64,000 nt of DNA, from contig NZ_RHJS01000002.1 of the NCBI RefSeq assembly GCF_003885045.1, positions 3,712,501 to 3,776,500 on the forward strand, given 5' to 3'. The notes below the pieces were generated by a model. That model was not told where the DNA came from. It did not search any database and was given only the letters and a program-made list of their open reading frames with translations. The translations under genes were made by a program, and so were the position numbers. This document shows, one piece after another, positions 57,850 through 64,000 of this stretch. How positions within the stretch are numbered: position 1 is the stretch's first letter; each line of letters opens with the position of its first letter. The DNA is from Schaedlerella arabinosiphila (GTDB lineage Bacteria; Bacillota; Clostridia; Lachnospirales; Lachnospiraceae).

Positions 57850-58824
57850 TTATCCCCTCTTTCCTACAATACTTGGTTCCGCGTCTTCAAACGTATAGTT
57901 TGTAAGCGGTGCTTTTGATTCGGTATCTTCCCCTGCCTGGTATTCGCCGTACAGCTCGTCAATGTCCTTGATAAACTTGCGGTTGAACAGGTGGAGCGGG
58001 ATTCCCTGGGGACATACGCGGCTGCATTCTCCGCAGTCTGTACATCTTCCTGCCACATGGAACGCGCGGATGATATGGAACATCTTTTCCTCAAAGGTAT
58101 CCACATTGGCTTTCTGGGAGCTGTCAAACTTGTTGCTGTCGAATACACACTTGCGGCAGCTGCAGGCCGGACATGCATTTCTGCAGGCATTGCAGCGGAT
58201 ACACTTGCTCAATTCGCTCTGGAAGAATGCAAACTTCTCCTCCGGGCTCATAGCCTCGATCCTTGCCACTTCGTCAAACCGTTCCCCATCCTTGGTTTCC
58301 TTGGACTCTCCGATCAGCTCATCGTAGATCATGTGGTCCTTTCCCTTGCAGACATGGCATCTTTCCAGCATAGCGTCTGCGTAGGCGCAGGTCTTTTCTC
58401 CATAGATGGTATGGACCTTAAGGGTATCTGCAGCGTCGGTGATCTCCGCGCCTTCAATACTCTCGATTCCCTTGATCCCCTGCTTTTTGATCCGTTCGAT
58501 ATCCAGTTTTCCTTTGCATCCCACACCTATGATATAGGCTTTGTCCCTGTCTACGCGGTGTTCCTTGATCAACTGGTTGAAGCTGTATGTATCGCATGGC
58601 TTTAAGCAAACCAATGTCTTTCCTTCCAGCTTGGATGCCTCGATCATATATTTGCTCAGATTGGCCCCGCAGAATCCGTTATACACGAAATCCTCCAGAG
58701 CTTCCGCTGTCTCAAAGTAAGCCGGCTCCGGGTTATAAGGCAAGTCTCCGGCTTTCCAGCCGAGAACCCGTGCCACAGTCCCATCTGCCAGCAGTTCTTT
58801 TGCACGGTTTACTACTTCTTGCAT
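57850..58824 (-). CDS. 4Fe-4S subunit with FrhB-like N-terminus (FlxC-like)
   Basis: A 324-residue protein. The N-terminal part matches the family of coenzyme F420 hydrogenase beta-like proteins (TLVCLKPCDTYSF, IGVGCKGKLD). The C-terminal part has CIRCNACRNACPACSCRKC and CTDCGECSRVCPQG. Its start overlaps the upstream FlxD-like gene by 13 bases. It stands where FlxC stands in FlxABCD-HdrABC clusters. An F420 function is unlikely in this lineage; electron wiring is the safe reading. Confidence 0.82.
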   Translation of the reverse strand: MQEVVNRAKELLADGTVARVLGWKAGDLPYNPEPAYFETAEALEDFVYNGFCGANLSKYMIEASKLEGKTLVCLKPCDTYSFNQLIKEHRVDRDKAYIIGVGCKGKLDIERIKKQGIKGIESIEGAEITDAADTLKVHTIYGEKTCAYADAMLERCHVCKGKDHMIYDELIGESKETKDGERFDEVARIEAMSPEEKFAFFQSELSKCIRCNACRNACPACSCRKCVFDSNKFDSSQKANVDTFEEKMFHIIRAFHVAGRCTDCGECSRVCPQGIPLHLFNRKFIKDIDELYGEYQAGEDTESKAPLTNYTFEDAEPSIVGKRG

Positions 58825-59252
58825 CTTAAATCCCCCAATCTTACATTTTCGCCAAGAGAATAGATCTTCTCTACAAAACTGTTCATTGTCTCAGAGAACT
58901 TCACACCCTCTGCCGCAGATACCCACTCTACGCGTGTACGGCCGTTTTCCACACCGATGTAATCCAACATGGAGAACAACAGGGTCATACGCCTTCTTGC
59001 GTAATAGTTGCCGGTACTGTAATGGCAGTCTCCCGGGTGGCATCCGCACATGATCACTCCGTCCGCGCCTTTCTCGAATGCCCTTAAGATGAACATCGGA
59101 TTCACACGGCAGGAACAGGGAACGCGGATGATCTTTACGTCAGCAGGATAGGACAGACGGCTGCTTCCTGCCAGGTCAGCTCCTGCATAACTGCACCAGT
59201 TACAGCAGAACGCTACAATTTTCGGTTTGAATTCTTTATTTTCTAACGACAT
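58812..59252 (-). CDS. Hydrogenase iron-sulfur subunit (MvhD/FlxD-like)
   Basis: A 146-residue protein of the MvhD family. Cysteine ligands of its [2Fe-2S] cluster are seen in FCCNWCSYAGAD, VPCSCRVNP and CGCHPGDCHY. MvhD or FlxD docks an NADH- or H2-oxidising module on HdrA and feeds electrons to the bifurcating flavin. It overlaps hdrA by 10 bases and the FlxC-like gene by 13, so the three are translated in step. Confidence 0.9.
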   Translation of the reverse strand: MSLENKEFKPKIVAFCCNWCSYAGADLAGSSRLSYPADVKIIRVPCSCRVNPMFILRAFEKGADGVIMCGCHPGDCHYSTGNYYARRRMTLLFSMLDYIGVENGRTRVEWVSAAEGVKFSETMNSFVEKIYSLGENVRLGDLRCKK

Positions 59253-61231
59253 ATTGCATCCACCTCCGCTATAATCTGTCTATTTGAGAATCCCTGCAGA
59301 TCCATGGCTCCTGACGGACATGCAACGGTACATGCGCCGCAGCCCTGGCAGAGCGCGTTGTTTACCACTGCGATACGGCGGGTCTCACGGATTCCGTGGT
59401 CATTGACTTCTTTATCCTCATAGGTGATCGCACCGTATGGGCATACGTTCTCACAGGTGGAGCATCCGTTGCAGAGCAGGATATCTGCCTGTGCGGTACA
59501 CGGATTGGTCATCAGCTTATCCTTCGCAAGAAGCCCGATCGCCTTCACCGCTGCAGCGCCTGCCTGGGCAACGGTCTCCGGAATATCCTTGGGTCCCTGG
59601 CATACGCCGGACAGGAAGATACCCGCTGTGGGGGATTCTACCGGACGCAGCTTGGCATGTGCTTCGGTGAGGAAGTTGTTGGTGTCGATACTTGCGGTCA
59701 GCATGGTTGCGATCTTGCGCACATCCGGATTCGGTTCGATGGCTGTTGCCAGGACCACCATATCCGCTTCTTTCAGGATCTGACGGTTGTCCAGAAGGTC
59801 AGAGCCCTGAACCAACAGCTTGCCGTCGGGCTGGGGAATGACCTTTCCGACCTGGCCCTTGATGTAATTCACTCCATACTGTTCCACCGCTCTTCTGTAG
59901 AACTCGTCAAAGTTCTTGCCCGGTGTACGGACATCGATATAGAATACGGTCACGTTCACATCCGGATATTTGTCGCGGATCAGCATAGCATGCTTTGCGG
60001 TGTACATACAGCAGATCTTGGAGCAGTACGGTTTTCCTCTGTCGTCGGAACAGCGGCTTCCCACACACTGGATAAATACGATCTCCTTCGGCGCTTTTCC
60101 GTCGGAAAGTCTCTCCAGATGGCCGTGGGTCGGTCCAGCCGCGTTCATCACACGCTCTAATTCCAGGGAGGTGATGACGTCTTTGCTCTGGCTGTACGCA
60201 TACTCGTCATATTTTTCCAGGTTGATGGTGTCAAATCCGGTGGCAACTACGATAGCACCGTACTTCTCTGTTACGATCTCATCCTTCTGCTCGTAATCAA
60301 TAGCTCCTGCCTGGCAAACCTTGGAACAGAGTCCGCATTTGCCGGTCTTGAACTTGATGCAGGCTTCCCGGTCGATCACCGGAACATTCGGGATTGCCTG
60401 TGCAAACGGCGTGTAGATCGCGCTTCTTGTATTCAGACCCCGGTTAAATTCGCTGGGTGCCTTCTTGGACGGACATTTTTCCTGGCAGACGCCGCAGCCT
60501 GTACATTTGTCCATATCCACGCTTCTTGCCTTCTTGCGGATGTCTACCGTGAAGTCGCCTACGAAACCGCTCACTTTGTCTACTTCACTGTATGTATAGA
60601 TCTTGATCTTGTCGTGTGCCGCCGCTTCCACCATCTTCGGTGTCAGGATACATGCGGAGCAGTCCAGCGTGGGGAATGTCTTGTCCAGCTGTGACATCCT
60701 TCCGCCGATGCTGGGTGTCTTCTCCACAATGTCCACTTCATAGCCCGCGTCCGCAATATCCACAGCGGTCTGGATTCCTGCGATACCGCCGCCGATCACA
60801 AGCGCTCTCTTGGTCACGCGGCTCTCTCCTGCCTGGAGCGGCGCGTTTAAGTTCACCTTCGCAACCGCCGCACGCATCAGGATAACCGCCTTCTTTGTTC
60901 CTTCCTCCATATCCTTGTGAATCCAGGAACAATGCTCACGGATGTTGGCGATCTCCACCATATACGGATTCAGTCCGGCACGCTCTGCTGCCTTTCTGAA
61001 TGTGGTTTCATGCATACGCGGGGAACAGGAACATACTACAACTCCTGTCAGCCCTTTTTCATGGATGGCCGCCGCGATCTTCGCCTGTCCCGCCTCGGAA
61101 CACATATACTGGTAGTCTTCGGCATGGACAACGCCCGGCTCCATCTGTGCCATATCTACGACTTTTTTTACATCTACCGTTGCGGCGATATTGCTTCCGC
61201 AATGGCAGACAAATACTCCTATCCTCTGCAC
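59243..61231 (-). CDS. hdrA: Heterodisulfide-reductase-type flavoprotein subunit A
   Basis: A 662-residue HdrA of full length. In order: N-terminal domain with VCHCGSNI; FAD loop VIGGGIAGIQTAVDIADAG; a first [4Fe-4S] pair CTGCGVCQEKCPS and CGLCSKVCQAG; the inserted Cys set CVGSRCSD and CSKICCMYTAKHA; and two C-terminal ferredoxin motifs CNGCSTCENVCP and CQGCGACTVACPSG. HdrA carries the FAD that splits electron pairs in HdrABC complexes. Flanking hdrBC, flxD and frd genes place it as the hub of this cluster. Key flavin-contact residues for bifurcation cannot be checked without alignment. Confidence 0.93.
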   Translation of the reverse strand: MQRIGVFVCHCGSNIAATVDVKKVVDMAQMEPGVVHAEDYQYMCSEAGQAKIAAAIHEKGLTGVVVCSCSPRMHETTFRKAAERAGLNPYMVEIANIREHCSWIHKDMEEGTKKAVILMRAAVAKVNLNAPLQAGESRVTKRALVIGGGIAGIQTAVDIADAGYEVDIVEKTPSIGGRMSQLDKTFPTLDCSACILTPKMVEAAAHDKIKIYTYSEVDKVSGFVGDFTVDIRKKARSVDMDKCTGCGVCQEKCPSKKAPSEFNRGLNTRSAIYTPFAQAIPNVPVIDREACIKFKTGKCGLCSKVCQAGAIDYEQKDEIVTEKYGAIVVATGFDTINLEKYDEYAYSQSKDVITSLELERVMNAAGPTHGHLERLSDGKAPKEIVFIQCVGSRCSDDRGKPYCSKICCMYTAKHAMLIRDKYPDVNVTVFYIDVRTPGKNFDEFYRRAVEQYGVNYIKGQVGKVIPQPDGKLLVQGSDLLDNRQILKEADMVVLATAIEPNPDVRKIATMLTASIDTNNFLTEAHAKLRPVESPTAGIFLSGVCQGPKDIPETVAQAGAAAVKAIGLLAKDKLMTNPCTAQADILLCNGCSTCENVCPYGAITYEDKEVNDHGIRETRRIAVVNNALCQGCGACTVACPSGAMDLQGFSNRQIIAEVDAICR

Positions 61232-61238
61232 TTAGACC

Positions 61239-61628
61239 TCACCTCCTATATCTTCTGAATGCACTGACTAATAACTGCTGCGGAAGTTCCGGGTCCAGTA
61301 ATTCCGGAATTTCGTTTGGCGACAGATAATCCTGGTCTTTCTGACGCACTACGACCTGTCTTGCCGCGTCGATCAGTTTTCCCGGCTTCACGTCGCGGGG
61401 ACATCTCTCCACACACGCGAAGCAGGAAAGACATTTCCAGAGCGACTTGGAATTTACCAGGCTTTCAATATCTTCATTGACCACATAGGATACAAATTGA
61501 TGCGGCTTGATATCCATCTCGTTATAAGACGGACAGGATGCAGAGCATTTCCCGCATTTCATGCATTTCAACGGATTGACGCCGCTGATCTCTTTGATCA
61601 GTTCGGCCTGTTTCTTTTCAGAACTCAT
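61239..61628 (-). CDS. hdrC: Heterodisulfide-reductase-type subunit C
   Basis: A 129-residue protein with two four-Cys motifs, CMKCGKCSASCP (about 20-31) and CLSCFACVERCP (about 64-75), the HdrC layout. It passes electrons from HdrA to HdrB. It overlaps hdrB by 4 bases (ATGA) and precedes hdrA by 7 bases. Confidence 0.9.
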   Translation of the reverse strand: MSSEKKQAELIKEISGVNPLKCMKCGKCSASCPSYNEMDIKPHQFVSYVVNEDIESLVNSKSLWKCLSCFACVERCPRDVKPGKLIDAARQVVVRQKDQDYLSPNEIPELLDPELPQQLLVSAFRRYRR

Positions 61629-62419
61629 GACTTCTGCACCTCCTCCTTTACGCCGAGAGCCTCTGCCAGCAGCTCCGTGAAGTAAACCACCGGGAGCTTC
61701 CCGCTGCTCTTGTTCAGATTATACAGACATAATGGGCAGGCCGTGATCAGCATCTCCGCGCCGAACCCTTCCGCGCTGTCCATAATCTTCTCGCACATCG
61801 TTTTGGACATGTCCTTTTCCTTCAGGGAAATGTAGCCGCCGCAGCACTCATTGCGGTACGGGTAAACCACCGGCTCCGCTCCGATCGCACGGATAAAGTC
61901 CTCGATGATCTTCGGATTCTCCGGATCGTCAAAAGCTAAAAGGCTGCTCGGACGAAGAAGCAGGCACCCATAGTAAGCGCCGATCTTCTTTCCTGTCAGA
62001 GGATTGGTCACCTTTTTCTTCAGCTCGTCGAATCCAACCTTGTCACGAAGAACCTCTAAGAAATGAAGGACCTCTGTCTCACCTGCATAAGGCTCTTCAA
62101 GCTCCATATAATTGTTTGCCCTGGTACGGATGTCCTCCACGTTCTTCATGTCGTCATTGACACGCTTGATCACATGATGGCATGCGGAACACAGGGTTAC
62201 AAGACTCTGTCCTTTTACCTTTGCCTCATTCAGGGCGCGGACAGAAGACAGCTTTGTAGCGATCTCGTCAGTACCAAGCGGATAGACGCCGCCGCAGCAC
62301 TGCCAGTCTTCAATCTCTTCCAGTTCAAATCCCAGTGCTTTTGCCGAAGCCCTTGCATAAGCATCCAGATCCTTTGCCTTTGTTCTCAAAGTGCATCCCG
62401 GATAATAACTGTACTTCAT
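61625..62419 (-). CDS. hdrB: Heterodisulfide-reductase-type subunit B
   Basis: I start it at ATG 62419 (264 residues), where MKYSYYPGCTL is the standard HdrB beginning; the longer frame to 62467 overlaps mdh. Two complete CCG domains are present: C9...WQCCGG...CSAC and GCL...NECCGG...CPLC. Both are intact, so two non-cubane [4Fe-4S] clusters of the disulfide-reducing type can form. In methanogens these reduce CoM-S-S-CoB and in Desulfovibrio probably DsrC; neither is expected here, and the adjacent fumarate reductase is the candidate acceptor. Confidence 0.92.
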   Translation of the reverse strand: MKYSYYPGCTLRTKAKDLDAYARASAKALGFELEEIEDWQCCGGVYPLGTDEIATKLSSVRALNEAKVKGQSLVTLCSACHHVIKRVNDDMKNVEDIRTRANNYMELEEPYAGETEVLHFLEVLRDKVGFDELKKKVTNPLTGKKIGAYYGCLLLRPSSLLAFDDPENPKIIEDFIRAIGAEPVVYPYRNECCGGYISLKEKDMSKTMCEKIMDSAEGFGAEMLITACPLCLYNLNKSSGKLPVVYFTELLAEALGVKEEVQKS

Positions 62420-62447
62420 AGTTCTCGCTGTCCTTTCTTTATTAAAA

Positions 62448-63383
62448 TTATAATTCAATCTGAGCAATGACTGCTTTCAATGCCTCCGCACTGATTTTGA
62501 GTTTTTCTACTTCCTCATCGGTAAGCGTCATCGGAATCTTGCTGTGGATTCCTTTGGGTCCAACCAGTGCAAGCGTACTCAGGCAGACATCTTCAATGCC
62601 GTATTCTCCGTGCATCATGGAAGATACGGTAGATACGGATTCAGAAGCAGCCATCAGGATGCTGCATAATTTGCACACGCCTCTTGTTACCGCATAGAAG
62701 GTAGCCCCCTTATTTGCAATGATCTTGCCGCCGGATTTCTGTACATATGTAAGCATCGCTTCCTTATCCAGCTTCTCAAAGCCCGGCATCATCTCATAGT
62801 AATCGTCTACGTTGACGCCCGCGATCCTTGCCGCTGACCATGGAATAAAGGAGGTATCGCCATGCTCGCCGAATACATATGCATGGATATTTCTCTGTGC
62901 AACTTTAAAATGTTCGGAAAGACCGCAGCGAAGACGCGCGGAATCCAGAATTGTTCCGGAACCGATAATCTGATTCTCCGGAAGCCCCGAAATCTTGGTA
63001 AATACATAGGTCATGATATCAACCGGATTGCTTACGATGATATAAAGCGCCTTGGGAGCCGCTTTTACAATCTCCGGTGTGATCTGTTTTAAGATATTAA
63101 CGTTGGTCTGGGTCAGCTCAATTCTTGTCTGTCCTGGTTTACGCGCGATTCCGGAAGTAATGATCACGATATCGGAATCTTTTGCGTCCTCATACTCGCC
63201 CGCAACAATAGAAACAGGATCTCTGAAGCATGTTCCCTGCTCGATATCCATCACTTCGCCTTCTACCTTTTCCTTGTTGATGTCGATCATGACGATCTCG
63301 GACGCGATGTCCTCTCCAGACAATGTGTACGCAATTGTTGAGCCTACGCTTCCGGCTCCAATGATTGTGATTTTGCTGCTCAT
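62448..63383 (-). CDS. mdh: Malate dehydrogenase of the LDH/MDH superfamily
   Basis: A 311-residue NAD-dependent 2-hydroxyacid dehydrogenase. NAD loop IIGAGSVGSTIAY (7-19), Asp34 (VMIDINKEK) selecting NAD over NADP, catalytic pair in ILDSARLRC and GEHGDTSF. The specificity loop reads ARKPGQTR: Arg81 aligns with the Gln102 of lactate dehydrogenases, while malate dehydrogenases have Arg there. I therefore call malate rather than lactate dehydrogenase, in line with fumarase and fumarate reductase downstream. Many automatic annotations would say LDH. It leads the block, with a promoter and Rex-like site upstream; the start follows AAGGAG. Confidence 0.85.
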   Translation of the reverse strand: MSSKITIIGAGSVGSTIAYTLSGEDIASEIVMIDINKEKVEGEVMDIEQGTCFRDPVSIVAGEYEDAKDSDIVIITSGIARKPGQTRIELTQTNVNILKQITPEIVKAAPKALYIIVSNPVDIMTYVFTKISGLPENQIIGSGTILDSARLRCGLSEHFKVAQRNIHAYVFGEHGDTSFIPWSAARIAGVNVDDYYEMMPGFEKLDKEAMLTYVQKSGGKIIANKGATFYAVTRGVCKLCSILMAASESVSTVSSMMHGEYGIEDVCLSTLALVGPKGIHSKIPMTLTDEEVEKLKISAEALKAVIAQIEL

Positions 63384-63465
63384 GTTTTTTCTCCTTTAAC
63401 CTATTGTTTTTTACTACAAGTTACTCAGCTGGCAAATCCTGTCGTATTTTGCCATCGCTTTCATA

Positions 63466-63494
63466 ATAATAACACATTGACAATAAATTAACAA
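63466..63494 (-). promoter_or_regulatory. Promoter of the mdh-hdr-flx-frd-fum block
   Basis: Minus-strand -35 TTGTTA (63494-63489) and -10 TATTAT (63471-63466) with the ideal 17-base spacer, 83 bases before the mdh start. It is the only good promoter seen before the twelve-gene run. Confidence 0.7.
63477..63494. promoter_or_regulatory. Rex-like operator overlapping the -35
   Basis: TTGACAATAAATTAACAA matches the Clostridial Rex pattern TTGTTAA-N4-TTAACAA at 12 of 14 fixed positions, with one half perfect. Rex represses fermentation genes until NADH rises; its overlap with the -35 fits repression. NADH-using fumarate reduction is the kind of pathway Rex controls. Confidence 0.6.
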
Positions 63495-63540
63495 GCATTT
63501 TTCACTGTAAATAGTATACAAATTTTTCCTGTTTTTTTCG

Positions 63541-63762
63541 TCAGTATTCCTTCGCCACCTCCTTCAGATCATACATCCTCTTAAATGTCTCCAGATCCTC
63601 CTCATTTTTGATCAGCATCACCTCTTCCCATTGTCCTGTATGAATATTTTTAAAGCCCGCCACCTGCTCTCCTGTACAGATACTGCAGCGCAGGACAGGC
63701 TTCTGGTTAGCTCTGTCATATTCCTTCTTTACCGGCTGCTTTTTGCGAAACATGTTTAACAT
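63541..63762 (-). CDS. Small conserved Lachnospiraceae-type protein
   Basis: A 73-residue soluble protein beginning MLNMFRKKQPVKKEY, with a single Cys pair in LRCSICTGEQVAGF and an acidic C-terminal half (NEEDLETFKRMYDL). It resembles short proteins that are sometimes labelled 'aspartate dehydrogenase' in databases, a name that nothing in the sequence supports. The start at 63762 has GGGGAGA upstream at a long distance; a second ATG at 63753 is possible. Function unknown. Confidence 0.65.
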   Translation of the reverse strand: MLNMFRKKQPVKKEYDRANQKPVLRCSICTGEQVAGFKNIHTGQWEEVMLIKNEEDLETFKRMYDLKEVAKEY

Positions 63763-63852
63763 TTGTTCTGCAGTCTCCCCTTTCCCTTTGTCCTGCTTTT
63801 TAAGTTATGATGCTTACAGGCGCCTCATTCCTTTTTGTCTTGATTTTATGCT

Positions 63853-64000
63853 TTATCTGATTTTCCTGAAATACTCCTCCAGAATCCCTTTGATATAATA
63901 GTATCGTCTGGCATAGGAGTTTTCCACCCGGATCAGTTCAAATCCATGCGTTCTGCAGACTTCTGTCTTCTGCCTGTCCCTCTGCTTTACCAGCGATTCA
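63853..64000 (-). CDS. C-terminal fragment of an unidentified protein (5' end outside window)
   Basis: Forty-eight codons and a TAA at 63853 are visible. The end reads KQRDRQKTEVCRTHGFELIRVENSYARR (in pieces: KQRDRQKTEVC, HGFELIRVENSY) then YYYIKGILEEYFRK. The 'K-x-D ... C-x-x-x-G-F-x-L-I-R-V' pattern resembles the end of small endonuclease-like (DUF2726 or Vsr-like) domains, but with so little sequence the identity is open. Confidence 0.5.
   Translation of the reverse strand, partial: ESLVKQRDRQKTEVCRTHGFELIRVENSYARRYYYIKGILEEYFRKIR

Noticed and set aside
62448..63383. L-lactate dehydrogenase name
   Set aside because: The specificity residue is Arg rather than Gln and the gene leads a malate/fumarate block.

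Overview
The window looks like chromosomal DNA of an anaerobic, low-to-medium GC Firmicute, most likely a gut Lachnospiraceae/Clostridia member. The basis is strong AGGAGG ribosome binding sites, the rplM-rpsI pair, DUF4867/DUF2871/DUF4358 families, sortase-type surface proteins, two regulator/ABC-exporter modules and an oxygen-independent Hdr/Flx-type redox cluster. No tRNA, rRNA or CRISPR array is visible. The species cannot be named from this sequence alone.

Layout. 1-3.2 kb: a truncated Rieske/FAD oxidoreductase, an HD phosphohydrolase and a prepilin peptidase. 3.2-8.0 kb: a sugar module on the minus strand (AraC regulator, DUF4867 protein, L-fucose-isomerase-like enzyme, xylulokinase-like kinase). 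8.2-14.6 kb: an OmpR-type response regulator and kinase, a TetR/DUF2871 pair, and an ATPase/FtsX-permease exporter. 14.7-18.1 kb: one large coiled-coil surface protein split in two by a -1 frameshift. 18.3-22.5 kb: a four-gene operon for O-acylation of a surface glycan (SGNH hydrolase, DUF4358, MBOAT acyltransferase, DHHW protein), with a promoter at its start and a terminator at its end. 22.5-31.2 kb: thioredoxin, purine genes purE-purM-purN-purD trailing an M29 aminopeptidase and VanZ genes, pyrE, and a GT51 transglycosylase. 31.3-36.5 kb: a second regulator/kinase plus FtsX exporter set. 36.7-37.8 kb: rplM-rpsI with a consensus promoter, a leader hairpin and a terminator.

Downstream of rpsI lies an accessory island (about 37.8-45.7 kb). 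It holds an AbiEi/AbiEii toxin-antitoxin pair under a palindromic operator, a DUF1016/PDDEXK nuclease, a small zinc-ribbon protein, a relaxase gene broken by an amber codon, a hairpin cluster that may be an old oriT, and a LytTR regulator with a convergent GHKL kinase. A pair of direct repeats lies between the divergent promoters of the kinase and of a large repeat-rich surface protein (45.9-48.4 kb), so the regulator probably controls both.

48.5-63.8 kb: a PQ-loop/SGNH fusion, a LysR regulator, and then the most striking block: a minus-strand run of twelve genes, mdh-hdrB-hdrC-hdrA-flxD-flxC-flxB-flxA-frdB-frdA-fumA-fumB, followed by an AspT/YidE-type carrier. The genes are tightly spaced and encode every step from oxaloacetate to succinate, together with a complete heterodisulfide-reductase/NADH-oxidoreductase module. 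The 'lactate' dehydrogenase has the malate-type arginine, FrdA lacks the histidine used for covalent FAD and has a long N-terminal extension, and no membrane anchor subunit is present. A Rex-like site overlaps the first promoter. I infer a soluble NADH-dependent fumarate reductase complex that may bifurcate electrons to ferredoxin, with the carrier exporting succinate or exchanging C4-dicarboxylates.
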